From Acidobacteria bacterium Ga0077551 (GTDB taxonomy: Bacteria > Pseudomonadota > Alphaproteobacteria > Caulobacterales > Hyphomonadaceae), in assembly GCA_001464545.1 (NCBI GenBank), contig LNFC01000014.1:248001-312000 (forward strand): a stretch of DNA of 64,000 bases. Reading direction: 5' to 3'. Below, piece after piece: positions 44,823-54,009 of the stretch (position 1 is the first letter of the stretch; each line of letters starts with the position of its first letter). The notes beneath the pieces are model-generated. The model did no database searches. It was not told the DNA's origin and saw only the letters and a list, made by a program, of their open reading frames with translations. Made by a program: the position numbers and the translations under genes.

Positions 44823-46838
44823 ATGAAACGTAAGCTTGCTTGCCTCGCAGGGCTGACGGTCTTTGTACTCAACGGCGTGGGATATGCTCAGCCCATACCT
44901 ATCGAAGACTTCGCCCGCTATCCGTCGATCGCCAGTGTCTCCATGTCATTGGAGGGCGACATGCTCGTTGGACTGGTCGCCGACCCGACACGGGACGGAA
45001 AGGAACAGGCCGCAGCCATGTGGGACATCAGTGGCGAGATTGACACGAAAAAACCTCTGATCCCAAGCAAGATCACCCCGCATAATGGCAAGATGCGTTT
45101 CTTCGGCATCTCTGCCTTGAAGCAGGGCAAGTCGCTTGTGTTCGCGCGCCAGGAATGGACGGGCCGGCTTGCCGGATGCGGCGAAGGACGCACAACTGGC
45201 GCAACTGAAACATTCGTGACGAAAGTTTACATGGCGGACGCTGACCTCAAGGTCGGTGACCTTCCTGGCGGAACGAAGGAACGGTTATCAGAAGACCTGC
45301 AGCGCTGCCTCGATATGTCAAACACCACGGGCCTCGTGTCGATCATGGCGGGCGACCCTGAGAACGTTATCATCAACCGCGTCACGCTGCGTGACGGAGA
45401 GCGCTACTTCAAACACAACCTGCGGACAGGCAAGGAAGAGCTCCTTTATTCCGACGCCGGAGCGGTGACAGTTGATCAGATTTCCGGTGTGGACGGCATG
45501 CCGATCAGCAAGACCGAACTCGAAACGGCAGGCGGTGAATACAAATTCCATATTCATCTGATCGACAAGCGGAATGGCAGCTTCAATCGCGAGGAGCCGC
45601 TGACAACAAAAGCAGCAGAGCGCTTCCAGGTTGAAGTTCTCCGGCGCGACGCCAGCACAGGCAAGTACTACATCCTCACCGATAAGTTCTCAGACAAGCA
45701 GGCTATCTATCTGTATGATCCGTCTACGGACTCATTTGATGCCGAGCCGGTTTTTGCACATCCGGATTTCAATGCATCCGGCATCGTCGCATCGAGCCGT
45801 AAACGAGATTTCGGCGACATAGTCGGGTTCACTTATCTCGGCGCAAAGAGTGAAGTTTACTGGCTCGACAGTGAACTCAACTCTATCCAGCAGGGCCTCG
45901 AAGTCGCCTATCCCGGTCGCAATGTCAGCCTCAACAGCTACAATGACGACCTGAGCCGGGTTCTGTTCACGGTCTCGAGTTCAGCCATGCCGCCAGCTTA
46001 CTTCCTGTTGGTCGACAAGCAGCGCGTAGCCGTGATCGGATCGTCGCGCCCATGGATCAAGACGGACTCGATGAAAGAAACCGAACTAGTCTACTATCCG
46101 GCGCGCGACGGCCTTCAGATTCCCGCCCTGATAACAATGCCAAAGTCTCTGGCCCCGGGTCAGAAAGCACGCGGCGCGGTGATCCTTCCGCATGGCGGCC
46201 CCTGGTCGCGCGATTCGGCGAACTGGGACGGGTCGGGCTGGCCGCAGTTTTTGGCAACCCGCGGGTTCATCGTCATGCAGCCTCAGTACCGGGGAAGCAC
46301 AGGTTGGGGGCGTGAGCTCTGGCTGGCAGGCGATGCCCAGTGGGGCGAGCGCATGCAGGACGACAAAGACGATGGCGCAGCCTGGTTGGTGAGCCAAGGT
46401 TATGTTGCCGAGGACAAGCTTGCGATCTTCGGCTATTCCTACGGGGGCTTCGCTGCGATGGCCGCAACCGTCAGGCCGAACAGCCCCTATCAATGCGCTA
46501 TTGCGGGTGCAGGCGTTTCAAACCTTACGCGCCTGGGCAACAACTGGAGTGACAATCGTCTCCAGAGAGCGTTCCAGGGCGATACGGTAAAGGGCATGGA
46601 TCCGATGAAGAATGTCGCGCTCGCCAACATTCCTATCCTCGTCTATCATGGCAATCGCGATGTCCGCGTACCGCTTTTCCATGGCGTTGATTTCTACAAT
46701 GCCGTGAAAAAGGTGCAGCCTGAATCACAACTCCTGATCGTAGATGACATGCCCCATAGTTTGCCCTGGTACCCAGAGCATCATCGGGAAACGCTTTCCG
46801 CGATTGAAACCTTCCTGACATCCACGTGCGGCCTTTGA
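44823..46838 (+). CDS. Secreted S9 family (prolyl-oligopeptidase-like) peptidase
   Basis: The 671-aa protein has a signal peptide (MKRKLACLAGLTVFVLNGVGYA), a beta-propeller-like N-terminal half and a C-terminal alpha/beta hydrolase. The triad is Ser539 in GYSYGG, Asp613 in GNRDVRVPL and His645 in DMPHSLPWY; HGGPWSRDS gives the oxyanion region. It should cleave short peptides in the periplasm. The divergent TonB receptor suggests peptide uptake; lasso-peptide isopeptidases share this architecture, but the biosynthetic genes are absent here. A/T-richer than flanks. Confidence 0.92.
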   Translation: MKRKLACLAGLTVFVLNGVGYAQPIPIEDFARYPSIASVSMSLEGDMLVGLVADPTRDGKEQAAAMWDISGEIDTKKPLIPSKITPHNGKMRFFGISALKQGKSLVFARQEWTGRLAGCGEGRTTGATETFVTKVYMADADLKVGDLPGGTKERLSEDLQRCLDMSNTTGLVSIMAGDPENVIINRVTLRDGERYFKHNLRTGKEELLYSDAGAVTVDQISGVDGMPISKTELETAGGEYKFHIHLIDKRNGSFNREEPLTTKAAERFQVEVLRRDASTGKYYILTDKFSDKQAIYLYDPSTDSFDAEPVFAHPDFNASGIVASSRKRDFGDIVGFTYLGAKSEVYWLDSELNSIQQGLEVAYPGRNVSLNSYNDDLSRVLFTVSSSAMPPAYFLLVDKQRVAVIGSSRPWIKTDSMKETELVYYPARDGLQIPALITMPKSLAPGQKARGAVILPHGGPWSRDSANWDGSGWPQFLATRGFIVMQPQYRGSTGWGRELWLAGDAQWGERMQDDKDDGAAWLVSQGYVAEDKLAIFGYSYGGFAAMAATVRPNSPYQCAIAGAGVSNLTRLGNNWSDNRLQRAFQGDTVKGMDPMKNVALANIPILVYHGNRDVRVPLFHGVDFYNAVKKVQPESQLLIVDDMPHSLPWYPEHHRETLSAIETFLTSTCGL

Positions 46839-46864
46839 GACTAAAGGTCTGACCCAAATGAAAT

Positions 46865-46896
46865 GAGGCGGCCATGAAAATGGCCGCCTCTTTTTT
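46865..46896 (+). terminator. Terminator after the S9 peptidase
   Basis: GAGGCGGCCAT pairs with ATGGCCGCCTC around GAAA, followed by TTTTTT. It serves the plus-strand peptidase and may act weakly on the convergent gene at 46918. Confidence 0.92.
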
Positions 46897-46917
46897 AACC
46901 TGGTTGTCCGGCTGCTA

Positions 46918-47493
46918 TCAGGGCTTCGCGAAAGCCGGGCAATCGGCAACGAAAGCCCTGAGTGAACTATCTGGAGGAGGAAGGTAGATATTGACCGGAT
47001 CGAACCCGGGCACCTCTAAAGTCATGCTTTGACCTGCATAGAGTGCGTCAACGGCCGTATAAGCTTCTTCGGAGCCGACAGACTGCACTACACCCAGCTT
47101 TCGCCGCACAACAAAGCGGCTGGGCAGTTGCGGACGTTCGCCCTCTACACTGAGGCTACCATTGAAAGTACGGGCCTGCCGGCTGGAGGCAAAATAGTCC
47201 TCATCGGAAAAGTCGACAGGCTTCAGCGAGAACATCACTGAGAGTCCAAACTTTTCGCTGCAGGTTAGAAGAGCTCCGGGCTGGCTGATGTCCGCGGTAT
47301 GAACTATGACGCCGGAATAGCTTATCCGCCGCTCTTGGACCGGTTTGCCAATGTCGTTGCGATCGTAGACGGTGAAGGGACGCAGCTCCCAGTTTGCAGC
47401 CTTCTTATCAGCAGCACCGGAGCCTTCAACTGGAGTAGCCGAGGCTGAAATCGCGCAAAGCGCCATAGCGCTGGCCGCAACTAAAAAACGCAT
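46918..47493 (-). CDS. Exported protein, unknown
   Basis: This 191-aa protein has a signal peptide (MRFLVAASAMALCAISASA, cleavage near residue 20). The mature part contains RISYSGVIVHTADISQPG, two cysteines (LLTCSEKFG and VADCPAF) likely to form a disulfide, and FDPVNIYLPPPDSS near the end. I do not recognise a family. AGGAAAGG precedes the ATG, and a palindromic promoter lies just upstream. Composition matches the adjacent receptor and peptidase, so it probably belongs to the same acquired or specialised island. Confidence 0.75.
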   Translation of the reverse strand: MRFLVAASAMALCAISASATPVEGSGAADKKAANWELRPFTVYDRNDIGKPVQERRISYSGVIVHTADISQPGALLTCSEKFGLSVMFSLKPVDFSDEDYFASSRQARTFNGSLSVEGERPQLPSRFVVRRKLGVVQSVGSEEAYTAVDALYAGQSMTLEVPGFDPVNIYLPPPDSSLRAFVADCPAFAKP

Positions 47494-47837
47494 GTGAGAA
47501 CCTTTCCTTTTCGTTTTTCAACTAATGTTGATTGAAAAACAATAAGTCAAGTACCCTTTCAAAGGAACGATCAGCCGACGAATGGTTGCACCGCTTGTCT
47601 GTTGACTGGCAAGCAACGCCGCTAGCCCGTTTTGCCGAGCCGCAACTTGCAGGGCCGAGTGTGCACGCGCGCTTCGGATCGGCGCGTGGTCTGTCTTCGA
47701 TCTGCCCGTCACATTGCTCCAACGCCAATTGAGGGCCTGCCGATGGTGCTGCGCCCTGCATGGAGGTGACACGAGGCGCGATCAAAGTTGCCCAAAACGG
47801 GTGCCCGCAATCCGGGTCTCACCGAGTTCCATCTAGT
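47494..47837. other. Intergenic region with palindromic promoter
   Basis: These 344 bases contain the palindrome described separately near their left end. I find no supportable gene in the remainder: short open frames have no ribosome sites or recognisable products. Confidence 0.55.
47513..47550 (-). promoter_or_regulatory. Promoter overlapped by a 9-bp-arm palindrome
   Basis: GTTTTTCAA (47513-47521) and TTGAAAAAC (47532-47540) are perfect inverted arms with a 10-base centre, about one DNA turn. On the minus strand TTGACT (47545-47550) and CATTAG (47522-47527), 17 bases apart, form a promoter candidate that the palindrome covers. The site ends 20 bases before the start of the exported protein at 47493. 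Confidence 0.5.
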
Positions 47838-48836
47838 TCAAACTACCGCCTCAGGCGCCTTACGGACGAAGCCGAGGCCCTTGGCGAGAGCTGCGCGAGC
47901 GTCGTCGTATTCGCGGACGAGCTGGTCGACGAAGACCTTCACCGGCACGCGTGCCTTGACGGCGCCGATGCCCTGCCCGCAGCCCCAGATGTCTTTCCAG
48001 GCTTTGGCTTCGGTGTTGCCGCCGGAGCCGAAGTTCATCTTGGACGGGTCGCTTTCGGGAAGGTTGTCGGGGTCGAGACCGGCGGCGATGATCGACGGCT
48101 TGAGATAATTGCCGTGCACGCCGGTGAATAGGTTCGTGTAGACGATGTCCTCGGCGCCGTAAGCCGCGATCGCGTCCTTGTAGCCATCCGGCGCATTGGC
48201 CTCGTCACAGGAGATGAAGGCCGAACCGATATAGGCGAGGTCTGCGCCCATCGCGAGGGACGCCGCGACCGCGCCGCCATTGGCGATGGAGCCGGAGAGC
48301 GCGAGCGGGCCGTCGAAGAACTCGCGGATCTCCTGGATCAGCGCGAAGGGCGAGAGCACGCCGGCATGGCCGCCGGCGCCGGTGCAGACGGCGATCAGGC
48401 CGTCGGCGCCTTTCTCGAGGGCCTTCTTCGCGAAGCGCGTGTCGATCACGTCATGCAGCACGACGCCGCCATAGGAATGGATCGCGTCGTTCAGGTCCTT
48501 CTGCGCGCCGAGCGAGGTGATGATGATCGGCACCTTGAATTTCACGCAGGCGTCGATGTCATGCTGGAGGCGGTTGTTGGTCTTGTGGACGATCTGGTTG
48601 ACCGCGAAGGGCGCGGCGGGGCGGTCCGGGTTCTGGCGGTTGTACTCGGCGAGTTCGGTCGTGATCCGCTCCAGCCATTCGTGCAGCACCGGGCCGGGGC
48701 GCGCGTTGAGCGCCGGGAAGCTGCCGACGACGCCGGCCTTGCACTGGGCAATCACGAGGTCCGGCGTCGAGATGAGGAACAGCGGCGAGGCGATCACCGG
48801 GATGCGCAGGTTCTGCAGGATGGGCGGCAGCGACAT
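47838..48836 (-). CDS. Nitronate monooxygenase (2-nitropropane dioxygenase family)
   Basis: The 332-aa FMN enzyme has IPVIASPLFLISTPDLV at the N-terminus, PFAVNQIVHKTN, CTGAGGHAGVLSPFALI (flavin phosphate loop) and GADLAYIGSAFI. It oxidises alkyl nitronates in the cytoplasm, though the family also covers related flavin-dependent dehydrogenases. ATG 48836 (MSLPPILQN) is chosen because GGAGAC lies eight bases upstream; the frame to 48899 is not supported. Confidence 0.93.
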   Translation of the reverse strand: MSLPPILQNLRIPVIASPLFLISTPDLVIAQCKAGVVGSFPALNARPGPVLHEWLERITTELAEYNRQNPDRPAAPFAVNQIVHKTNNRLQHDIDACVKFKVPIIITSLGAQKDLNDAIHSYGGVVLHDVIDTRFAKKALEKGADGLIAVCTGAGGHAGVLSPFALIQEIREFFDGPLALSGSIANGGAVAASLAMGADLAYIGSAFISCDEANAPDGYKDAIAAYGAEDIVYTNLFTGVHGNYLKPSIIAAGLDPDNLPESDPSKMNFGSGGNTEAKAWKDIWGCGQGIGAVKARVPVKVFVDQLVREYDDARAALAKGLGFVRKAPEAVV

Positions 48837-48922
48837 GAGGGTCAGTCTCCAAGGGGAAAGTAGCTGGCCGGAACTTAGCTTTGGGGCGCGGCGGAGCAAG
48901 CCTTACGCAGGGAGAAGTGCAA

Positions 48923-49486
48923 TCACTTGGCGAGGTCCGGGTCGAGGGTCAGGTCGTTGTCGAGCTGCACGCCGAAGGAGTTCAGCATCATCGAGACCTG
49001 CGTGTACTGGCCGACGGTCATCACGAGGTCCATGCGCTGTTTCTCGGTCAGCGAGGCGAGCTGCGCCCAGGTCTTGTCGGTGATGAAGGCGTCGGAGGTC
49101 AGCTCATCCGTCGCGCGCAGGAGGGCGGCGTCGATGGCGCTCCAGCCGGGGGCGTCCGGGCCGGCCTTGATGCGGGTGATCTCTTCGTCCGTGAGGCCGC
49201 ACTGTTTGCCGATGCGCACATGCTGAGCCCATTCGTAGCCGGATTTCCAGTTGAAACCGGCGCGCAGGATGACGAGTTCGCGTTCGCGCGGCGGGAGGCT
49301 GTTATAGTCCGACAGGATGTAGCCGCCCCAACGCATGAAGGACTTGTAGGCCTTCGGCGCGCGGCCGAGCGTCCGGAAGATGTTGAAGACCGGGCCGCGC
49401 CCGAACTGCGCGGCGAGCGCCTCCTTCTGCTCCGCGCTCATGTCCGAGTCCGCGAGCGGGGCAATCCTGGGGGCCTTGAGCCGCAT
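48923..49486 (-). CDS. Carboxymuconolactone decarboxylase family protein
   Basis: The 187-aa all-helical protein has RELVILRAGFNWKSGYEWAQ and HVRIGKQCGLTDEEI, a CMD-family core. The AhpD CxxC pair is absent (it has YEWAQH at that place), so peroxidase activity like AhpD is unlikely; a decarboxylase or hydrolase-type role is possible. GGAGGAAACAGG precedes ATG 49486. It lies 86 bases upstream of the nitronate monooxygenase gene on the same strand. Confidence 0.85.
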   Translation of the reverse strand: MRLKAPRIAPLADSDMSAEQKEALAAQFGRGPVFNIFRTLGRAPKAYKSFMRWGGYILSDYNSLPPRERELVILRAGFNWKSGYEWAQHVRIGKQCGLTDEEITRIKAGPDAPGWSAIDAALLRATDELTSDAFITDKTWAQLASLTEKQRMDLVMTVGQYTQVSMMLNSFGVQLDNDLTLDPDLAK

Positions 49487-49561
49487 CTTCCTGTTTCCTC
49501 CGGTTTTTCTGTTGCGGAGGATTAAAGGCCGGTCCGGCGCCGGCAGCAAGACCCGGCAGAA

Positions 49562-50584
49562 TCAGGTCGTGGGCGGGCCGAAGATCGGCGTGTTGTCTCG
49601 GTCGAGTGTTGCGGCGCGGGTGCGCGCGGGATCGGCCGCCGCTTGGTCGATGGCCGTGATCGTGGCCGCGTCGGCAATGCCGGTGACAGGCAAGCCGTTC
49701 TCCTGCTGAAAAGCAACGACCGCGCGCTTTGTGCCCTGCCCGAAGATGCCGTCGACGCCGCCGGTCGAGATGCCAAGAGCTTCCAGATCGAGCTGCAGTT
49801 CGCGCACGCGCTCGCCCCGGCTGCCGGCTTGCAGCGGTTTGAGTGAGGGGGTTGTGGGCACCGGTTCGGGCGCGACGTTCTGCGGTGCCTGCGTGACCGA
49901 GAGCGCGGTGTTGGTCCAGAGGATGCGCAGGTCCTCGTGGTTGGCGGCGGCGGCATCGTTGGGATTGCCGCGGTTGACACCGCGCGAAACTTTCACTGCA
50001 TCGTTCTGGTCTGCGTAGGCATTGAGTCCATTGGTTTTCCAGAACGCGGCGGCGACTTCGACCGATTTGGTGAGGTCGCGCTTGATAATGTCCGGATCGT
50101 TCGCGAGATCAATGCCGGCTGCCTCGCCATACTTCGTATAGTTGTATCGGCCGGTCAGCTGGATGAATCCGCGGCCGCGGAATTTCCAGCCGTCGCCGGG
50201 CTCGGTGTTGCCGAGATCGGCGCGGCCACCATAAACGGTGTTGGCGATCAGTTCCGGCTTGCGGGCGTGTTGCTTGGCGAGGTCCGGATTGCGGCGGTAA
50301 AGGCGGAACGTCTTGACCAGGCCCTCGGAGGAATAGTTGAAACCCTCCTCGGTATATTTGAGCCAGCCTGTTTCGACGAGGCCCTGCCCGAAGAAGTGGC
50401 CGAGGCGGAGCGGCGTGTAGATGTCGTAGCGCTCCAGGGTCGGCCAGGATTCGATGATCGCCTTGATGTAGCGGCCTTGCGTGCCGAGCTGCAGGATGTC
50501 CCAGCCGTTGCGGCCGGGCAGCAGCTTCGCGATCTTGTCGAGATCAATGTCGCCGACACCGTTGATGGTTACAATCTTAGCCAT
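49562..50584 (-). CDS. GH19-like lytic enzyme with peptidoglycan-binding domain
   Basis: The 340-aa protein has an N-terminal glycoside hydrolase 19-like lysozyme/chitinase domain (LRLGHFFGQGLVETGW with Glu71 as likely acid, EEGFNYSSEGL, WKFRGRGFIQLTGRYNY) and a C-terminal PG_binding_1 domain (LQAGSRGERVRELQLDLEA, about residues 250-312). There is no signal peptide, as in phage endolysins. The neighbours are a holin-like membrane protein and a DUF883-like protein, suggesting a lysis or wall-remodelling set. ATG 50584 chosen. Confidence 0.85.
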   Translation of the reverse strand: MAKIVTINGVGDIDLDKIAKLLPGRNGWDILQLGTQGRYIKAIIESWPTLERYDIYTPLRLGHFFGQGLVETGWLKYTEEGFNYSSEGLVKTFRLYRRNPDLAKQHARKPELIANTVYGGRADLGNTEPGDGWKFRGRGFIQLTGRYNYTKYGEAAGIDLANDPDIIKRDLTKSVEVAAAFWKTNGLNAYADQNDAVKVSRGVNRGNPNDAAAANHEDLRILWTNTALSVTQAPQNVAPEPVPTTPSLKPLQAGSRGERVRELQLDLEALGISTGGVDGIFGQGTKRAVVAFQQENGLPVTGIADAATITAIDQAAADPARTRAATLDRDNTPIFGPPTT

Positions 50585-50686
50585 ATCCCGCCCTCCCGGC
50601 ATGGTGCGTTTGTGCCACGCGCTGCACGTAAGCTATAGCCTGATCTGAGTCGGAAATATGACTTTGAGTGAACTCGTGCCGGAGCG

Positions 50687-51124
50687 TCAGTCGTCGGTGC
50701 CGGACTTGCTTCGGGGGTCCAGCAGGCCGCCAGCGATCATACCGGCGAGCGCGGCGATGATCAGCGTCCTGGTGGAGCCGCCGCCGACGGCGAGGCCGGT
50801 CAGCGTACCGAGGGTGGCTTTCTGGCGGGCGGCGGTGACTTCCTTGGCGCGTTCCGCCTCGGCGCGGGCCGATAAAGTGCCGAACCAGAAGACGAGGCCT
50901 GCCGCGCCCGCGAATCCGAGCGCAATGGCGCCGAGTGCGCCCCAGGTACTCATATGCTGGGACAGGTAGAAGGCCAGGGCGCCGACGGCCAGGACATAGG
51001 CCGTCAGCAGGAAAAGGATGGCGACAAGTGTATAGCCCAGCCCCTTAGCTTGCCGCGAGACGGCGCCGCCCAGATCAAGACTGGCGAGCGACATCAGGGA
51101 CGAAAGAAGCGGCAGGAAGCGCAT
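50687..51124 (-). CDS. Holin-like / YqjE-type membrane protein
   Basis: This 145-aa protein has two central helices (about residues 31-53 and 63-83) and a C-terminal hydrophobic stretch (TRTLIIAALAGMIAGGLLDP), with a basic loop in the middle. The two-helix core with acidic/basic flanks resembles the phage-holin-superfamily/YqjE family that accompanies YqjD/ElaB (DUF883) proteins. It sits nine bases downstream of such a gene. Pore formation is not implied by sequence. Confidence 0.65.
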   Translation of the reverse strand: MRFLPLLSSLMSLASLDLGGAVSRQAKGLGYTLVAILFLLTAYVLAVGALAFYLSQHMSTWGALGAIALGFAGAAGLVFWFGTLSARAEAERAKEVTAARQKATLGTLTGLAVGGGSTRTLIIAALAGMIAGGLLDPRSKSGTDD

Positions 51125-51133
51125 TGCGCAGGA

Positions 51134-51478
51134 TCAGCGGCGCATCAGCAGCGAGGCGAGGAAGCCGACACCGAACGCGACGAGCAGGGTCTGGACCGGG
51201 TTGTCGCGGGCGGTCTGGACAACCTTCTTTTCTGCCGCGCCGGCCTTCTCCTTGATCTGGCTCACCATCTCGCGAAGCTCGTCCATCACATCTTCGACGG
51301 CGTCGCCGGAGAATACGTCCGCCAGCGCATCGAACTTCTTCTCGGCTGTCTTGCCAAGGGAAGCTTTGATCTCTTCCATCTCTGCGCGCAGCGCTTCAAG
51401 GCGAGCCTCCAGCTCCTGGGTCGCTTTGTCTGCCGCGGCCTTGCCGCGTTTGGAGGCATTCGAAGATGTGTCGGACAT
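51134..51478 (-). CDS. DUF883-like (YqjD/ElaB) membrane-anchored protein
   Basis: The 114-aa protein has a long coiled-coil-like helix (QELEARLEALRAEMEEIKASL) and a C-terminal helix RDNPVQTLLVAFGVGFLASLL that is the DUF883 signature. E. coli relatives bind stationary-phase ribosomes and anchor them to the membrane. ATG 51478 follows AGGTG. It heads a short set with the holin-like protein. Confidence 0.8.
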   Translation of the reverse strand: MSDTSSNASKRGKAAADKATQELEARLEALRAEMEEIKASLGKTAEKKFDALADVFSGDAVEDVMDELREMVSQIKEKAGAAEKKVVQTARDNPVQTLLVAFGVGFLASLLMRR

Positions 51479-51654
51479 TTGGGTCACCTGTGGGTTTGCG
51501 ATGAATACCGGCGGGAGGCGCAAAGGTATCACAAGGCTGAGGTGTTCCCTTAAGGGAGAACACTGAAGTGACAGTGTAAAACATGGTTCAAATTGCGTTT
51601 GCCACCTGATTCACGCAGGCGGAGAACCCTTAATGGACCCGGCGCGGACGGGTT

Positions 51655-51960
51655 TCAGCCGCGGCCCATGTGGGCGCGGAGCAGTTCCAGCCAGGCCTGC
51701 TGGCGGTGAACCACGCTGATCAGGTCGCCCGGATCGCCCTCCGCAATCAGGCGGTCGAGCCAGAGACCAAGCACATTCGCCTGCGAATCGATCCAGTCAC
51801 ACAGGGGCCCGCTGACCGGCATCGGGGAGGAAACGGGGCCGGCAGGGTCGGTCATGTTCACGGGACAGGTTCGGCAAATGCCCGGCATTTCGGTAGCGTC
51901 CTGGGCTTCCGGCGAGGGTGTCCGGAAGTTATCGGCATCGAAATGACGGGACGGGCGCAT
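51655..51960 (-). CDS. Hypothetical protein, phasin-like helix
   Basis: This 101-aa protein has a cysteine pair (GICRTCPV) near residue 30 and a C-terminal helix (QANVLGLWLDRLIAEG, SVVHRQQAWLELLRAH) that resembles the amphipathic helix of phasins, but the similarity is weak. No signal or membrane segment. It stands alone between the DUF883-like gene and mutA. Confidence 0.55.
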   Translation of the reverse strand: MRPSRHFDADNFRTPSPEAQDATEMPGICRTCPVNMTDPAGPVSSPMPVSGPLCDWIDSQANVLGLWLDRLIAEGDPGDLISVVHRQQAWLELLRAHMGRG

Positions 51961-52092
51961 GGCTTGGCCTCCAGTTTGCGATTAATTCTCAATCGCATAT
52001 AGGTGGAGCGGGGTCAAGCCCCTGCCGTTGTGTCGCGGTGTCCCAAAGGAAATGGTTCCCAAGGCCCACCGGATTGCCCTAAATCCCGCGCC

Positions 52093-54009
52093 ATGGCCGA
52101 TGACATCCTCCCCTTCAGTTCCGCATTTCCCGAAGCCACCGAAGCCGACTGGCTGCGCGAGGTCGAAAAGGCCTTGAAAGGCAAAGGCGCCGACACGCTG
52201 ACCCGCAAAACGGCGGACGGCATCGGCATCAAGGCGCTGTACCGCGAGAGCGACTTTGCCGGCGCGGGCGATCCGCTCGGCATTCCCGGCGCGGCGCCCT
52301 TCCTGCGCGGCAAGACGGCAGCGCCAGACAAGTGGCTGCCCTGGGATATCCGCCAGACTTTCGCTCATCCGTCTGCGGAGCAGACGAATACTGAAATCCT
52401 GCGCGACCTGGAGCGCGGGGTGTCTTCGATCGAAGTGCGCGTGGATGGCGAAGGCCTAAGCGGCGTGCTGCTCTGCTCGGCCGAGGATTTCAACACCGCG
52501 CTGAAAGGCGTCGATGCGTCGATTGCAACCATCGCGCTCGATTCGGGACGGGGCATGGGCACACGCACCGCCGGGCTGCTGGGCCAATGGGCCGAGGGAC
52601 AGGGCAATGCGGCGAAGCTGAAGCTCGACTTCAACATCAACCCTCTCGGCGCACTGGCAAAAACGGGACGTATCGAAAGCGGACTGGACGCAGCCATTGC
52701 CAAGTCCGGCGCCCTGGCGGCGGCGCTGTCCGCAAAGTTCCCCGCAGCAAACCTGTTCCGGATGGACGGCGCGCTCGTGCACGAGGCAGGCGGATCGGAA
52801 GCCCAGGAACTGGCTGCACTGATCGCGTCGGCGATCGATACCTTGCGGCGCCTTGGCGACACGCTGGACAGGCAGACTGTTTCGAGCGGCATGCTGTTCC
52901 TCGTGGCGATCGATACAAATTATGGCGTCGGCATCGCGAAGCTGCGCGCGGCGCGGCGGCTCTGGGCGCGCTGCCTTGAGGCGCTGGGCCTGCCGGCAGC
53001 GCCGATGAAGCTGCAGGCCATCACGTCTGCGCGGATGCTGACGAAATATGATCCGTGGACAAACATGCTGCGCAATACGTCTGCAGCGTTCGCAGGCGCG
53101 GTGGGCGGCGCTGACATTCTGACGGTTCGCGCCTTCAACGAAGCGCTCGGACTGCCGGAAGAACTCGGCCGCCGGATTGCGCGCAATACCCAGATCATAG
53201 CGATGGAAGAAAGCCAGCTTGGCCGGGTGGCAGATGCGACCGGTGGAGCCTGGTTCACCGAGACGCTGGCGGACGATCTTGCGAAAACGGCCTGGGCCGA
53301 GTTTCAAAAGATCGAAAACGAAGGCGGCTTTGCGGCTTCCTTGATGGCGGGCGTGTTTCAGGTACGGGTCGCTGCCGTGCGCGAGGCTCGCGCCAAAGAC
53401 GTTGCGCGGCGGAAAATTCCGCTGACGGGCGTTTCGGAATATCCGCTGCTGGAGGAGATCGGCGCGCCGGTTGCCGAGGTTCCACCCGCGAGCGCGAAGC
53501 TCGTTTCGGAGTCCGGCTTGAAGCATTTCGTGAAAACGCTGCCGCCAAAGAGAGCGGATGCTGTTGCGACGGCGCTCGCGCCGATCCGCCTCGCCGCGCC
53601 ATTCGAGGCGCTGCGCGATGCAGCCGCAAAGGCCAATCGTCCGCCTGCGGTGTTTCTGGCGACGCTGGGCAGCCTCGCGGAATTCACCGCGCGCGCCGAC
53701 TTTGCGCGCAACTTCTTTGCGGCGGGCGGGATCGTCTCGAAGGAGCCGCCCATTCCGCCGAAGACGGTGCCTGAACTGGCGGCGGCGTTCAAGGCGTCCG
53801 GTTGCCGGATCGCCGTGCTGTGCAGCACGGACAAGATGTACGAGGCCGAAGCAGCAGGCGCCGCGGAAGCGCTGAAGAAGGCCGGGGCGCAGCGCGTCTG
53901 GCTCGCCGGAAAGCATGAGGGCGTAGGCATCGACGCCAACATCTTTGCGGGCGCGGATGTGGTGCATCTGCTCAAACTGGCGCAGGCTGAACTGGGAGTG
54001 GCCCAATGA
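52093..54009 (+). CDS. mutA: Methylmalonyl-CoA mutase small (beta) subunit
   Basis: The 638-aa subunit resembles MutB in layout but lacks the cobalamin DxHxxG (the C-terminal stretch reads [10 protein letters not shown]), as expected for the non-catalytic subunit. [19 protein letters not shown] and the flavodoxin-like C-terminal domain are present. ATG 52093 ([10 protein letters not shown]) is used; the frame upstream has no site. It overlaps mutB by four bases (ATGA). Confidence 0.95.
   Translation: MADDILPFSSAFPEATEADWLREVEKALKGKGADTLTRKTADGIGIKALYRESDFAGAGDPLGIPGAAPFLRGKTAAPDKWLPWDIRQTFAHPSAEQTNTEILRDLERGVSSIEVRVDGEGLSGVLLCSAEDFNTALKGVDASIATIALDSGRGMGTRTAGLLGQWAEGQGNAAKLKLDFNINPLGALAKTGRIESGLDAAIAKSGALAAALSAKFPAANLFRMDGALVHEAGGSEAQELAALIASAIDTLRRLGDTLDRQTVSSGMLFLVAIDTNYGVGIAKLRAARRLWARCLEALGLPAAPMKLQAITSARMLTKYDPWTNMLRNTSAAFAGAVGGADILTVRAFNEALGLPEELGRRIARNTQIIAMEESQLGRVADATGGAWFTETLADDLAKTAWAEFQKIENEGGFAASLMAGVFQVRVAAVREARAKDVARRKIPLTGVSEYPLLEEIGAPVAEVPPASAKLVSESGLKHFVKTLPPKRADAVATALAPIRLAAPFEALRDAAAKANRPPAVFLATLGSLAEFTARADFARNFFAAGGIVSKEPPIPPKTVPELAAAFKASGCRIAVLCSTDKMYEAEAAGAAEALKKAGAQRVWLAGKHEGVGIDANIFAGADVVHLLKLAQAELGVAQ

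Noticed and set aside
41395-46838. Complete lasso-peptide gene cluster
   Set aside because: No precursor, cyclase (C) or protease (B) gene is present in the window; only receptor and S9 peptidase are seen.
49562-51478. Prophage
   Set aside because: No integrase, capsid, terminase, tail or attachment-site sequence is found near the endolysin-like gene.
52456-54006. 516-codon minus-strand open frame over mutA
   Set aside because: Arg/His/Gln-rich shadow of mutA; no initiation signal.
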